DNA of 64,000 nt from Planctomycetota bacterium. GTDB lineage: Bacteria > Planctomycetota > Phycisphaerae > SM23-33. Made by a program: the position numbers and the translations under genes. The stretch is taken from contig JAKJER010000002.1 of NCBI GenBank assembly GCA_022705325.1, positions 334,351-398,350 of the forward strand, in the 5' to 3' direction. A model generated the notes under the pieces. The model was not told the origin of the DNA and did no database searches. It saw nothing but the letters and a program-made list of their open reading frames with translations. This document shows positions 8,931 through 19,975 of the stretch, piece by piece (the stretch's first letter is position 1; each line of letters opens with the position of its first letter).

Positions 8931-9671
8931 ATGAGCACGATTAATCTACTGCCGACCGACTACCTGGCCAACCGGGCCCGCCGCCGGGCCAACGCCCTGT
9001 GCCTGGGGATGTTCCTGGTGGTCATGTCGGGCGTGCTGGGCGCAGCGTTGGTGAGCGAACAGAGCGCCAGGCGGACGCGAGAGGTCCGTGATCGCATCGA
9101 TGCCTCGTACGCGGACGCCGCCAAGAACATCGCCGAGATGTACCAGCTCGACCAGCAGAAGAAGAACATGTTGCGCAAGGCGGAGTTGACCGGGTCGCTG
9201 GTGGAGCGGGTTCCGCGATCCACGGTGCTGGGCGTGATCACTAACGCCCTGCCCGTCGACGCCTCGCTGACCAAGATCACCATGGGCACCAAGCGAATCG
9301 TCAGCCTGGTCAACAGTTCACCGGTCAAGGGCGGCAAGCCCGCGACCAAGTTTCAGGCGGCTGCCCAGCAGGCCGCGCAGGTGACCGCAACCACGGTGGA
9401 GATGGAGATCGCCGGCCTGGCCAGAACCGACGTCGACGTGGCTCGGTTCATCGCCGCCCTCCACCGGTGCCGGCTCATGACCAGCGTCGACCTGGTCTAT
9501 AGCCAGGAGAAGATGATCCAGAAGGTCCTCATGCGCGAGTTCCGCGTGAAGCTGGAACTGCTCCAGAACACCGACGCCATCGACGTGGTCAAGGAGATGG
9601 AGCAGGAGTTCCAGGAGAAGAACAAGCAGGATGCGCCAGCCGCCGAGGCGCCCTCCGGAGAACAGGCATGA
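8931..9671 (+). CDS. pilN: Type IV pilus assembly protein PilN
   Basis: A 246-residue bitopic membrane protein. It starts with the signature MSTINLLPTDY, the cytoplasmic motif that docks into PilM, followed by a transmembrane helix (about residues 22-42) and a periplasmic coiled coil plus ferredoxin-like domain. It starts 9 nt after pilM and ends in an ATGA overlap with pilO. The C-terminus carries an acidic, Gln/Glu/Lys-rich tail (about 25 residues) beyond the usual fold. Confidence 0.85.
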   Translation: MSTINLLPTDYLANRARRRANALCLGMFLVVMSGVLGAALVSEQSARRTREVRDRIDASYADAAKNIAEMYQLDQQKKNMLRKAELTGSLVERVPRSTVLGVITNALPVDASLTKITMGTKRIVSLVNSSPVKGGKPATKFQAAAQQAAQVTATTVEMEIAGLARTDVDVARFIAALHRCRLMTSVDLVYSQEKMIQKVLMREFRVKLELLQNTDAIDVVKEMEQEFQEKNKQDAPAAEAPSGEQA

Positions 9672-10255
9672 AACTCGGGCTGCGAGAGATCGTTTTTATC
9701 GTGCTGCTGATGGGCATGCCCGTCGGGGCGTACTTCTTCGTCTTCCGCCCCCATAATCAGCGGGACGCCGAGATGATGCACCAGATCCAGGCCAAGCAGA
9801 CCAAGCTGCGGGCGCTCAACCAGGCCATGGGAACCCTGGGCGATCTGAAGAACGAGATTGGAGCCCTCAACAAGGCGATCAAGTTCTTCGAGTCCAAGCT
9901 CCCCAGCGAGAAGGAGATCGACAAGGTCCTCCAGGAGGTCTGGCGTCTCGCCGAGGCCAATAAGCTGGCCACCAAGTCGATCCGGACGCTGGAACGGTCC
10001 AGCCAGAACTGCTTCACCAATCTGGACGGCCCCCACGCCGAACAACCCATCGCCATGCAGCTCGAGGGTGATTTCATGGGCTTCTACTCGTTCCTTCAGG
10101 CCATGGAGAATCAGCCGCGGATTATCCGCATCCACAAGATGGCCCTGAGCAAGCCCGACCGTACGAGCGACGCCACGCCTACGACCGAGGGCCGCATGAA
10201 GGCGGAGTTCACCGTGTCCGTCTTCTTTGAGCGGAACCGCCCCGCCGGGACCTGA
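9668..10255 (+). CDS. pilO: Type IV pilus assembly protein PilO-like
   Basis: A 195-residue inner-membrane protein with one N-terminal helix (IVFIVLLMGMPVGAYFFVF), a coiled coil (about residues 35-80) and a C-terminal ferredoxin-like domain containing IAMQLEGDFMGFYSFLQAMENQPRI-type sequence. PilO pairs with PilN in the periplasm. The start overlaps the pilN stop (ATGA), which suggests translational coupling. Identified by fold pattern and position; sequence identity in this family is always low. Confidence 0.8.
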   Translation: MKLGLREIVFIVLLMGMPVGAYFFVFRPHNQRDAEMMHQIQAKQTKLRALNQAMGTLGDLKNEIGALNKAIKFFESKLPSEKEIDKVLQEVWRLAEANKLATKSIRTLERSSQNCFTNLDGPHAEQPIAMQLEGDFMGFYSFLQAMENQPRIIRIHKMALSKPDRTSDATPTTEGRMKAEFTVSVFFERNRPAGT

Positions 10256-10307
10256 CCGCCCGCGACAGCGCACGCAGAGCCAACACGAAGCACGAGGAGC
10301 AGCAGAT

Positions 10308-10943
10308 ATGGTGGACGAATTCAGTCTGATTGAGGAGCCCGACGAGATCGAGGCCGCTCCGACCAAGCCCTCCAGCGCGAGCGGGCGTCGGCGCAGCCTG
10401 CCCAAGCTCTCGCTGCTCAACGGGAACCTGGGCCTGCTGGCCATGTTCGCGGCAGGCATCGGGGCAATCTATCTGCTGAGCCTGAGGACGGGTCCGGCCA
10501 GCGCGTCGGCGGAGACCAAGTCGGCCGAACTCCAGGTCGATGACGCCCTGACTCGCCTGAGCAAGGGCGACCCGAACACCGTGAAGGCCTCCATCGTGGT
10601 CAGCACGTTCTACCTTCAGGCCCGTCAGCGGCAGATCCCGCCCGAACACCTTGTGCAGAACCCGTTTGTCTTCCGTCTGCCCGCGCAGGCGCCGGTTATG
10701 GCAGTCAAGGTCGATAAGCCGGTCGTCGAAACCCCGCCGGATGAACTGGTGGCACTGGACGAGGTCCGCAACTTGCGTCTCCAGTCGGTCATGCAGGGCG
10801 CCAGCGGAGCGACGGCCATGATCAGCAACAACCTCCTGACTCAAGGTCAGAAGATCCGCGGCTGGACGGTGAAGAGGATCGAGTCCGACCAGGTGGTGTT
10901 GACCTTCCAGGAGCACGAGCACGTACTGAAGCTGCCCCGCTGA
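10308..10943 (+). CDS. PilP/GspC-like pilus alignment protein
   Basis: A 211-residue protein with a cytoplasmic N-terminus, one transmembrane helix (about residues 45-63, GLLAMFAAGIGAIYLLSL) and a C-terminal domain. The last 55 residues (LQSVMQG...GQKIRGWTVKRIESDQVVLTFQ...) match the small beta domain of PilP/GspC homology regions, which contacts the secretin. The chosen ATG at 10308 has GAGGAGCAGCAG upstream; a longer in-frame start at 10227 overlaps pilO and gives an unlikely proline-rich extension. Its place after pilO is the usual place of pilP. Confidence 0.7.
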   Translation: MVDEFSLIEEPDEIEAAPTKPSSASGRRRSLPKLSLLNGNLGLLAMFAAGIGAIYLLSLRTGPASASAETKSAELQVDDALTRLSKGDPNTVKASIVVSTFYLQARQRQIPPEHLVQNPFVFRLPAQAPVMAVKVDKPVVETPPDELVALDEVRNLRLQSVMQGASGATAMISNNLLTQGQKIRGWTVKRIESDQVVLTFQEHEHVLKLPR

Positions 10944-10973
10944 GCGGCAGGACACAACAGCGAAAGGCCCGAA

Positions 10974-12770
<1,797 letters not shown>

Positions 12771-12816
12771 CGTACGTTTCAGTAGGCCATCGTAGTCGAT
12801 CACAATTGGAGCACAA

Positions 12817-13878
12817 ATGGACTTCCTTCAGGAACTGTTGACCAAGGCCCTTCAGAGCAAGGCCAGCGACGTGCACATCGTGGCGGGCTTGCCCCCGCTG
12901 TTCCGCATCCACACCATCCTGGAGCCGGCGGGCGACTACTCCCCGATGACCCCGTCGCAGACGGAGCAGTTCGTGCGGGACATGGTCAGCCCGCAGCGAT
13001 TCGCCCAGCTCCAACAGCACCGGGACATCGACTTCTCCACGATGGTCGAAGGTCTCGGGCGTTTCCGCGTGAACGCCCACTACCAGCGGGACACCGTCGC
13101 CATCGCCTTCCGCGCCATCACCGACAAGGTGCCGCCCCTCAGCCTGCTCAACCTCCCGCCGGCCATCGAATCCTTTGTGGACCTGCCCCGCGGGCTGGTG
13201 CTGGTCACCGGGCAGACCGGTTCGGGCAAGAGCACCACGTTGGCGTCCATGATCGATGCCATGAACGCCAAGTACCAGCATCATGTGATCACCGTCGAGG
13301 ACCCCGTCGAATACGAGCTGCGCAGCAACAAGTGCGTCATCGAGCAGCGAGAGCTCGGCAGCGACGTGCCCACGTTCGCCAGCGGGCTGCGACACGCCCT
13401 GCGCCAGGACCCCGACATCATCCTGGTCGGTGAGATGCGCGACCTGGAGACCACCTCCGCGGCCATTACCGCAGCCGAGACGGGACACCTGGTCTTGTCC
13501 ACCCTGCACACGCAGAACGCCTCGCAGACGATCGAGCGAATCATCGACATCTACCCGGCCGAGCAGCAGAACCAGATCCGGGCCATGCTCTCCAACACCC
13601 TCCAGGCGGTGGTCAGCATGTGCCTGTTCAAACGGATCGACAAGCCGGGCATGGTGCCCGCCTGCGAGATCATGATCTGCAACGCGGCCGTTCGAAACTG
13701 CATCCGTGAGAACCGAATCCACGAGATTCCGAACATCATCGCCACCAGCCGTGGCATGGGCATGTGCACGCTCGACGACTCGATCAAGGCCCTGTACTTC
13801 AATGGGTTCATCAGTCGCAAGCAGGCCGTGGCCCGCGCCGCCAACCCGGACATGCTGAACAAGGCCCTCAGCGCGTAG
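12817..13878 (+). CDS. pilT: Twitching motility (pilus retraction) ATPase PilT
   Basis: A 353-residue hexameric ATPase. Features in order: N-terminal PAS-like domain beginning with KASDVHIVAGLPPLFR, Walker A GQTGSGKSTT, Asp box VITVEDPVEYE, Walker B ILVGEMRD and His box HLVLSTLHTQNA. The length and the lack of the zinc site distinguish it from PilB. PilT depolymerises the pilus and allows twitching or DNA uptake. Its presence beside pilB argues for true retractile type IV pili rather than a type II secretion system. Confidence 0.9.
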   Translation: MDFLQELLTKALQSKASDVHIVAGLPPLFRIHTILEPAGDYSPMTPSQTEQFVRDMVSPQRFAQLQQHRDIDFSTMVEGLGRFRVNAHYQRDTVAIAFRAITDKVPPLSLLNLPPAIESFVDLPRGLVLVTGQTGSGKSTTLASMIDAMNAKYQHHVITVEDPVEYELRSNKCVIEQRELGSDVPTFASGLRHALRQDPDIILVGEMRDLETTSAAITAAETGHLVLSTLHTQNASQTIERIIDIYPAEQQNQIRAMLSNTLQAVVSMCLFKRIDKPGMVPACEIMICNAAVRNCIRENRIHEIPNIIATSRGMGMCTLDDSIKALYFNGFISRKQAVARAANPDMLNKALSA

Positions 13879-13911
13879 TCGCGCCGGGCCGCAGTCGTTG
13901 GATGACAATCG

Positions 13912-15135
13912 ATGCCGAGTTTCAAGTACGAAGTGCGAGATTCATCCGGGCAGATCAGCGTGGGCGTGGTCCAGGCGACCACCCTGCTGGAGGCCTCCGC
14001 CCAGCTTCGCGGGCGAGGTCAAAGCCTGCTCAACCTCACGCCGGTGGCCGACCGCCCCAGTGGCGTGATGGCCAAGCTCCGCAGCGTCAGCGTCGAGTTC
14101 GGGCCCGGGCTCAAGGACGTCATGAATTTCACCAACCAGATGGCGGTCATGATCAAGGCCGGCATCAACATCCGCACCGCAATCGGCAGCGTGGCCGACC
14201 AGATGGAAAACGCCAAGTTCCGAGCGATCATCCAGAAGCTCAAGGCGGACGTCGAAGCGGGAACCCCCTTCTCTGACGCCCTGGCCCGCCACCCCAAAGT
14301 GTTCAGCCCCCTGTACATCAACATGGTGCGCGCCAGCGAGATGTCCGGCAATTTCGCCAAAATGCTCGAGCGAATCGCAGCCTACCTGCAGCAGCAGTGC
14401 GAGACCCGCTCGATGGTCCGCGGGGCCATGGTGTACCCGGCCATCATCGGGGTGATGGCCGTTGTGACGACCATCTTCCTGCTGACGTTCGTCCTGCCGC
14501 GGTTCACCGCCCTGTTCGCCGGCAAAGAGGCCCTGCTGCCCACCCCGACCAAGGCGCTGATCGCCGTCAGCGACTTCCTTCGCGCCCGCTGGTACATTGT
14601 GGTCGGCGCGTTCCTGGCCGCGGGCGTGTCCTTCCGCATGTGGCTCAAGACGCGCAACGGGCGCATCGCCTGGGACCGCACCAAGCTGCGGATCCCCATC
14701 TTCCGCAAGATGCTCCGGGCCCTGTACATCACCCGCGGCATGCACACCATGGGCGAGCTGATCAGCGCCGGCGTGCCCATGCTCGAGACCCTCAAGATCA
14801 CCGGAGAGGTCTCCGGAAACATCCTGTACAAAGCTCTGTGGATGCAGGTCCACAACTCGGTCAAGCAGGGCGAGAAGATCGCCACCCCGCTGGCCAAGCA
14901 GCGCATGCTGCCCAAGAACGTGGTCCAGATGATCTCCGCCGGCGAGGAGTCCGGCAAACTCGGCGACGTGCTGCGCGACGTGGCCGAATACTACAGCGGC
15001 GAGCTGCGCAACACGATCAAGGCGGTCACCGCCATGATCGAGCCGCTGATGATCGTCGTCATGGGCGTGGTGGTCGGCTTCATTGCCATGAGCATCATCC
15101 TGCCCATCTTCAAGATGTCCAGCCTGGTCAAATGA
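13912..15135 (+). CDS. pilC: Type IV pilus inner-membrane platform protein PilC/GspF
   Basis: A 407-residue polytopic protein with two tandem GspF domains (about residues 75-195 and 275-395). Membrane helices are visible at about residues 178-200, 223-243 and 378-400. Conserved segments include FTNQMAVMIKAGINI, GTPFSDALARHPKVFSPLYINMVRASEMSG and the second-copy MISAGEESGKLGDVL. It anchors the motor and pilin to the membrane. Its stop overlaps the next possible start (ATGA at 15132-15135). Confidence 0.9.
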   Translation: MPSFKYEVRDSSGQISVGVVQATTLLEASAQLRGRGQSLLNLTPVADRPSGVMAKLRSVSVEFGPGLKDVMNFTNQMAVMIKAGINIRTAIGSVADQMENAKFRAIIQKLKADVEAGTPFSDALARHPKVFSPLYINMVRASEMSGNFAKMLERIAAYLQQQCETRSMVRGAMVYPAIIGVMAVVTTIFLLTFVLPRFTALFAGKEALLPTPTKALIAVSDFLRARWYIVVGAFLAAGVSFRMWLKTRNGRIAWDRTKLRIPIFRKMLRALYITRGMHTMGELISAGVPMLETLKITGEVSGNILYKALWMQVHNSVKQGEKIATPLAKQRMLPKNVVQMISAGEESGKLGDVLRDVAEYYSGELRNTIKAVTAMIEPLMIVVMGVVVGFIAMSIILPIFKMSSLVK

Positions 15136-15155
15136 GGAGAAGCACAGGTGAGCTG

Positions 15156-15662
15156 ATGCAAGGCAGACACAACCGGGTTCGCCGCGGCGGGTTCTCTCTT
15201 GTCGAGGTCGCGGTGACCACCACGATCGTGGGCGTTGGCGTAACGGCCCTGCTGCTGTCGGTCGGGTCGGGCACGAAGGTCAACGCCGGGGCCAGCGAAC
15301 TGACGCAGGCGGTATTCCTGGCCCAGGAGATCCGGGAGTGGACCATCAAGCTTCCCTTCAGCGACCCTGACCCTGCCGACCAGGACAAGCCCCCCGGCTC
15401 CGACGGGAGCGATCCCCAGGTCTTCGTCGATGATCTGGACGACCTGATGGGCGTCACCTACTCCCCCCCTCGGGACGGGCGCGGGTTGGCCATCACCTCC
15501 GCCATCGGCTGGGCCCAGCGCATCACCATCACCTGGCGCGACCCGGACAACTTGGCATCCATTGTCGGCGACGGCGCGACCGACGTGGTGTACGTGCAGG
15601 TCGATATCCTCCACCGCGGGCGGTGTGTCTACACCACCGGCTGGATTGTTGCAAGGAGATAG
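15156..15662 (+). CDS. Prepilin-type minor pilin (PilV/PulI-like)
   Basis: A 168-residue protein with a class III signal: a short basic leader ending in RRGG, then FSLVEVAVTTTIVGVGVTALLLSVG, cleaved by PilD before Phe, with Glu at +5. The rest is a soluble head domain of no recognised type. I use the ATG at 15156, giving a normal 12-residue leader; ATG at 15132, which overlaps pilC, gives a 20-residue leader and cannot be excluded. No pilD is in this window. Confidence 0.8.
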   Translation: MQGRHNRVRRGGFSLVEVAVTTTIVGVGVTALLLSVGSGTKVNAGASELTQAVFLAQEIREWTIKLPFSDPDPADQDKPPGSDGSDPQVFVDDLDDLMGVTYSPPRDGRGLAITSAIGWAQRITITWRDPDNLASIVGDGATDVVYVQVDILHRGRCVYTTGWIVARR

Positions 15663-15664
15663 CC

Positions 15665-17032
15665 ATGCGAAATGTGCCAACCAATGCAAAGCGGCGCGGC
15701 GTGGGACACCTGGTGGCCCTTCTGCTGCTGTGCGTGTTCTCCACTCTCGGCCTGGCCATGGTCACCGTGGCCAACTCCAGCCTCAACAAGAGCGACAACC
15801 TCCGCGGCACCGCCGACGCCCTGCTGGCGGCCGAGAGCGGTCTGAACTTCATGACGCTCACTCTCGGGCACATCCGTCTGGCCAACGACACGACCGAGGC
15901 GAACTTCCTGCCCCGGCTGTACGACGCCCTGTCGGCTCGTCTGGACGGCTCGGTCAACCTCAACGGGCAGGCCTTGCTGGTGGACTCCACCTGCATCTAC
16001 GTCCCGTCCATTCAGGTGAGCGGACGGACGTTCCGGTGTTGGATCGGCTGGTCAGGTCCCTCCCGCTGCCGGCTCAGTGTCGAGGGGCACGCGGGCCTGG
16101 CCCGGCGAACCGTCTCGCTCGATTACGACCTCGTGGGCAAACTGCCCGGGGTCTTCGACTACGGGCTGGCCTCCAAGGGCAAGATCACCATCAGCGGTTC
16201 TGCGCGGGTCCTCGGCGTCAACGACTATAGCGAGGCCAACGTGCTGTCCGCCACCACCAGCACGGCCGAGTCCATCCTGATCAGCGGCTCGTCAGTGCAC
16301 GTCAGCGGCGATCTGTTCGCCGCCGGAGAGTCCAGCTATGTCAGCATTATCGGCTCCCCCTGGATCGCCGGGTCCAGCGACCCGGTCGAGGTGGCCGAGC
16401 ACATCCACTTCGGCGCCGAGACTCCCGACTTCCCCGAGGTCACCACGGACCACCTGCGCCCGCTGGCGGTCAATGTCATCGACAGCACCACCAAGACCAT
16501 CTCCGGCGGGGTCTACAACAACGTCGTCATCAAAGCCAATACCAACCCGACATTCGGGAACACAGCCGTTTTCAACGGCATCGTCTACATCGAGCAGCCG
16601 AACGACGTGAAGTTCAACGGGCAGGTCACAATCAACGGCTTCATTGTCACCGAGCCCGGAGGCGACCCTTCGACCTGCAAGATCGAATTTGCGGGGACCT
16701 GCGACTCTAACGGAATGGACATTCTGCCGGATACCCCGGAATTCGCAGCCGTCAAGGCCGAGACGGGCACGTTCCTGCTGGCCCCCGGCTTCGAGACCAA
16801 GTTCACGGGCACTTTCAGCACTATCAACGGCTCAGTGGCCGCCGATCAACTCACCTTCACCGGCACGGCCGAGGGCACCATCAAAGGAACGGTCGTCGGA
16901 CTCAAGGACCTGCCCACGGTAGTCGGCGGGAACGTGGACATCTTCGTGGACCGCAAGACGACCGACCCCAACCCCACCGGCTTCATCAAGTCCCTGGCGT
17001 TCGTCCCGGACCCGGATTCCTATCTGGAGTAG
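15665..17032 (+). CDS. PilX-N-like pilus assembly protein with beta-repeat body, copy 1
   Basis: A 455-residue protein. The N-terminus is a hydrophobic helix after a basic leader (RRGVGHLVALLLLCVFSTLGLAMVTV) followed by the AESGLNFM segment typical of the PilX N-terminal family. The body (from about residue 155, FDYGLASKGKI) is rich in G/S/T/N beta-turn repeats, like the bactofilin- or DUF7305-type heads seen in PilX-like proteins. It starts 2 nt after the previous stop with AAGGAG upstream. A paralogue follows at 17278; the two share the FDYG(L/V)ASK, SEANxLSAT, AxHIHxGxxxxxFPEV and FLLAPGF motifs. Probable minor pilin or pilus-tip component. Confidence 0.75.
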   Translation: MRNVPTNAKRRGVGHLVALLLLCVFSTLGLAMVTVANSSLNKSDNLRGTADALLAAESGLNFMTLTLGHIRLANDTTEANFLPRLYDALSARLDGSVNLNGQALLVDSTCIYVPSIQVSGRTFRCWIGWSGPSRCRLSVEGHAGLARRTVSLDYDLVGKLPGVFDYGLASKGKITISGSARVLGVNDYSEANVLSATTSTAESILISGSSVHVSGDLFAAGESSYVSIIGSPWIAGSSDPVEVAEHIHFGAETPDFPEVTTDHLRPLAVNVIDSTTKTISGGVYNNVVIKANTNPTFGNTAVFNGIVYIEQPNDVKFNGQVTINGFIVTEPGGDPSTCKIEFAGTCDSNGMDILPDTPEFAAVKAETGTFLLAPGFETKFTGTFSTINGSVAADQLTFTGTAEGTIKGTVVGLKDLPTVVGGNVDIFVDRKTTDPNPTGFIKSLAFVPDPDSYLE

Positions 17033-17229
17033 GCCGGCCGCACTGCCGCAAGAAAGCCAAAACTCCTCGCCCCTCGCCAGGCATGAAGGGGATCCAGATC
17101 GTACTGTACCTCCAGGCAGCCCTTGCCGATAGGAGGTAGGGTGCACGCCCACACGTTTCGGGACCCGCCGCCGCGACAAGCCTCCCGGCAGCGGGAAGAC
17201 GTGAACAGTCTGAGAACGCGCTTTGCTCG

Positions 17230-17259
17230 GTTGTCGCGCCCGGAGTTCGGGACGACAAC
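17230..17259 (+). promoter_or_regulatory. Hairpin just upstream of the second PilX-like gene
   Basis: The 245-bp gap between the PilX paralogues contains GTTGTCG (17230-17236) pairing with CGACAAC (17253-17259), with an inner CCCG/CGGG stem. It ends about 7 nt before the GAAGGAGG ribosome site of the gene at 17278. It could tune mRNA stability or translation; there is no T-run, so it is not a terminator. No promoter was recognised in the gap. Confidence 0.4.
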
Positions 17260-17277
17260 TGCGGCGAAGGAGGACAA

Positions 17278-18654
17278 ATGGCATGGCATTCACAAGGTAG
17301 GAAGGGAATGGCGTCCATCCTGGCGCTCATACTGCTGGCCTTGTTCGCGGTCCTGGCGATCGCCTGCGCCCAGACCTTCAACGCCAGCCTCTGCCAGAGC
17401 CGAAACCGCGCCCTGGTCGACACCGCGCGCCTGCAGGCGGAGAGCGGACTGTCTTTCCTCATCCACCACCTCAACCGCGTCTCGCTGCCGGGCGGGGCCA
17501 GCGGCGAGGACCTGCTGACCGTCCTGGCCGACCGTCTCGGACAGCGGCTCAACGGGTCGCCCAACCTGGCGGGCTCCAGCGTCTCCTATGACGGAAGCGT
17601 CATCACCGTCCCCCCCATCGCCACCGACCCCACAGGCCGCGGATTCACCATCTTCATTCGCCTGGCCTCCGCCTCCACCGTCGCCGCGTGCATCACCGGA
17701 CGGGACGGCTCCGTTACGCGGTCCATCGGGCTGGACTTCGAACTGGGCACCGGACGGTCGGTCGTGTTCGACTACGGCGTGGCCTCCAAGTCCGCCATCC
17801 ACCTGGTGGGCAACTCCAAGATCCGCGGGGCCAACGCGCCCGCCGAGGCCAATATCCTGTCCGCCACGTACTCCACCGATCAGGCCTTCAACATGACCGG
17901 CAACGCGGAGATCGCCGGAGACATCTCCGCCAGCAACGCCGACGCCTACGCCAGCCTTACCGGAAACGTCAAGATCGGCGGGGTCAGCGCCTCGAACCCC
18001 GCCATCATCGATCACATCCACATGGGCATCGGAGAGGTGGAGTTCCCGGAGGTGGACCCGTCGGTCTACGAGCCGTTTGCCACCAACATCGTCGACAGCC
18101 ACACCAGCACGAACGGCAACAAGTCGTTCACCAATATCCGCATCGCGGCGGGCACCAACCCCACCTTCTCCGGCAACATCACCATCACGGGCGTGTTGTT
18201 CATCGAGGCGCCCAACTCCGTCACCTTCGCCGGCAATCTCAACTTCACGGGCGTGATCGTCACCCAGGACGCGGGCGACAACGTCTACGACACCAACACC
18301 ATCAAGTTCACCGGCAACAGCAACTTCCGCCCGGTGGAAGAGTTGCCGGACCAGCCGCAGTTCACCGGCCTGAAGGCGTTGCCCGGCTCGTTCCTGCTGG
18401 CCCCCGGTTTCGGCGTCCACTTCTCGGGCAACTTCGGAACGCTCGGCGGAACGATCGCAGCCGACGCCTTCACGTGGGTCGGCAATGCCAACGGCGTCGT
18501 GAAGGGAACGGTCATCAACTACAGCGACTCGACGTTCTCCATGACTGGAAACTCGAACATCACCATCGACAAGTCCGCCGGCAACGACACCCCGCCTGGC
18601 TTTGTCGTGCCGGGCAAACTCACCGCCAACATGGAAAGCTACGTGGAATACTGA
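17278..18654 (+). CDS. PilX-N-like pilus assembly protein with beta-repeat body, copy 2
   Basis: A 458-residue paralogue of the protein at 15665. The N-terminal helix is MASILALILLALFAVLAIA, followed by LQAESGLSFLIHHLNR. The body begins with FDYGVASKSAIHLVGNSKI and repeats short strands built on GN(S/A/I)xI motifs. The ATG has a strong GAAGGAGGACAA ribosome site. Its stop overlaps the next start (TGATG). Function is inferred from position in the pilus operon and the family of the N-terminus; having two copies in tandem may give two tip or minor-pilin variants. Confidence 0.75.
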   Translation: MAWHSQGRKGMASILALILLALFAVLAIACAQTFNASLCQSRNRALVDTARLQAESGLSFLIHHLNRVSLPGGASGEDLLTVLADRLGQRLNGSPNLAGSSVSYDGSVITVPPIATDPTGRGFTIFIRLASASTVAACITGRDGSVTRSIGLDFELGTGRSVVFDYGVASKSAIHLVGNSKIRGANAPAEANILSATYSTDQAFNMTGNAEIAGDISASNADAYASLTGNVKIGGVSASNPAIIDHIHMGIGEVEFPEVDPSVYEPFATNIVDSHTSTNGNKSFTNIRIAAGTNPTFSGNITITGVLFIEAPNSVTFAGNLNFTGVIVTQDAGDNVYDTNTIKFTGNSNFRPVEELPDQPQFTGLKALPGSFLLAPGFGVHFSGNFGTLGGTIAADAFTWVGNANGVVKGTVINYSDSTFSMTGNSNITIDKSAGNDTPPGFVVPGKLTANMESYVEY

Positions 18655-19187
18655 TGATGTCGTACAGACGCAACAAGGGTTTTGGCCTGGTCGAGATGCT
18701 CCTGGCCCTGATGATCATGGGCATGCTGCTCACCGCCATCGCCGCGGCTATCCACGCGTCCCTCCGGAGCTATGACCAGAACAACAACCTGGCCGACATC
18801 TCCCAGGCCGGCCGGTCCGTTCTCGGGCGGATCAGCTACGACATACGCACCGCCGACGCGGTCAAACTGGACGACCCGAGCACTCGCCTGACGCTCATCC
18901 GTCCCCCCGACGCGGCGGGCGTGGTCCGGCGCATCCAGTACGAGTTCACCAACGGCTTGCTGTATTACCGCATCATTGTCAACGGTACGGCCACCGTCAA
19001 CGAAGTCATCATGGGCACCAGCAATGACGTCGGCGTGACGGGATTCTCCAAGTCGATCCTGACCGGTCTGAACGCCCTGGGCCTTGTCTGCGCCAAGACG
19101 GTCACAGTTCGACTGAACATGTTGCAGGACAACCAGGCCCAGTCGATGACGATCTCCGCCTCGCCCCGGCGCAACCAGTCGCTCTAG
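18654..19187 (+). CDS. Prepilin-type minor pilin (PilW/PulJ-like)
   Basis: A 177-residue protein with leader MMSYRRNKG, cleaved before FGLVEMLLALMIMGMLLTAIAAA, with Glu at +5. The following RSVLGRISYDIRTADAV region is typical of PilW/PulJ minor pilins. It overlaps the preceding stop by one base. Last gene of the operon, ahead of a GC-rich terminator. Confidence 0.8.
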   Translation: MMSYRRNKGFGLVEMLLALMIMGMLLTAIAAAIHASLRSYDQNNNLADISQAGRSVLGRISYDIRTADAVKLDDPSTRLTLIRPPDAAGVVRRIQYEFTNGLLYYRIIVNGTATVNEVIMGTSNDVGVTGFSKSILTGLNALGLVCAKTVTVRLNMLQDNQAQSMTISASPRRNQSL

Positions 19188-19238
19188 CCGCCGGGACCTC
19201 GTGACTCCCGCCCTCGTCGGCGTCCCCTGAAACAAACC

Positions 19239-19270
19239 GAGCGGGCAGGCCCGATCGGACCCGCCCGCTC
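19239..19270. terminator. Terminator shared by the pilus operon and the HU gene
   Basis: GAGCGGGC (19239-19246) pairs with GCCCGCTC (19263-19270). On the minus strand it is followed by GGTTTGTTTC, a fair T-rich tail for the HU gene; the plus-strand tail is weaker. Confidence 0.6.
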
Positions 19271-19290
19271 GTGTTGGCTCGTTACGGCGG

Positions 19291-19572
19291 CTAGGACAGG
19301 ATGGCGTCCTTGGCGGCCTTGGCGACGCGGAACTTGACCACCTTCTTCGCCGGGATCTTGATCTGCTCGCCGGTGGCGGGATTGCGCCCGATGCGGGCCT
19401 TCCGCTTCACCAGGACCAGTTTGCCCAGACCCGGGATGGTGAACCCGTTCTTGGCGTTCTTGTACGCCATCTGGGTCAGATTCTCCAGGACGCCGGCCGC
19501 CTGCTTCTTGGCCAGGCCCGACTGCTCCGCCAACTGGGTGATGATCTGCGACTTGGTCAATGCTTTGGCCAT
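19291..19572 (-). CDS. hup: HU-family DNA-binding protein
   Basis: A 93-residue histone-like protein, the usual HU length. It has the N-terminal helices (MAKALTKSQIITQLAE), the FTIPGLGKL turn and the DNA-binding arm with GRNPATGEQIKIPAKKVVKFR, including the RNPxTG motif whose proline intercalates into bent DNA. The ATG at 19572 has AGAAGGAG upstream; longer in-frame starts give unrelated sequence. It acts as a nucleoid protein and bending cofactor. Confidence 0.93.
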   Translation of the reverse strand: MAKALTKSQIITQLAEQSGLAKKQAAGVLENLTQMAYKNAKNGFTIPGLGKLVLVKRKARIGRNPATGEQIKIPAKKVVKFRVAKAAKDAILS

Positions 19573-19936
19573 TCCTACGCTCCTTCTGCTGGTTAACCAA
19601 AACCTGGGGACACTCGAAGAGCCGGTCCGCATATACATCCTTGACGTGCCGCACCCTTCGACTCCGGATCGCGCGACCCGGAAACTTTGCCTGATATTGC
19701 GCGGCCTCCTCGCACAGGTCAAAGGAAAACCCGCCAAAAACAACCGAAAAACGCAATTTTCTCTCTGCCAGGGCTCTAAAAACCCCTTTTGATGGGGGTT
19801 TCAGAGTCCTTAGTGGCGATTCAGCACCTATTGACAGGGCTTTCGGCCACCTCGCAACACCCCGGGAACGCGTGTCGCTACCTTTGCCATCTCACGCGGC
19901 CACCATGACGCGCGAGGAGAAATCCGCGAACGCCCC
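19573..19936. other. Gap between HU gene and tRNA-Ser promoter
   Basis: No gene was recognised here. The AT-rich middle contains an imperfect hairpin: a CTCTAAAAACCCC arm (about 19774-19786) faces GGGGGTTTCAGAG (about 19794-19806), with two mismatches. On the minus strand TTGACC with CAATAT 17 bp later is a weak candidate HU promoter. Confidence 0.4.
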
Positions 19937-19964
19937 TTGTCTGGACGGCTTGAACTGGTATAGT
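19937..19964 (+). promoter_or_regulatory. Promoter of tRNA-Ser
   Basis: TTGTCT (19937-19942) and TATAGT (19959-19964) with a 16-bp spacer. The -10 box ends 11 bp before the first tRNA base. Confidence 0.55.
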
Positions 19965-19975
19965 AACGGACTCAC

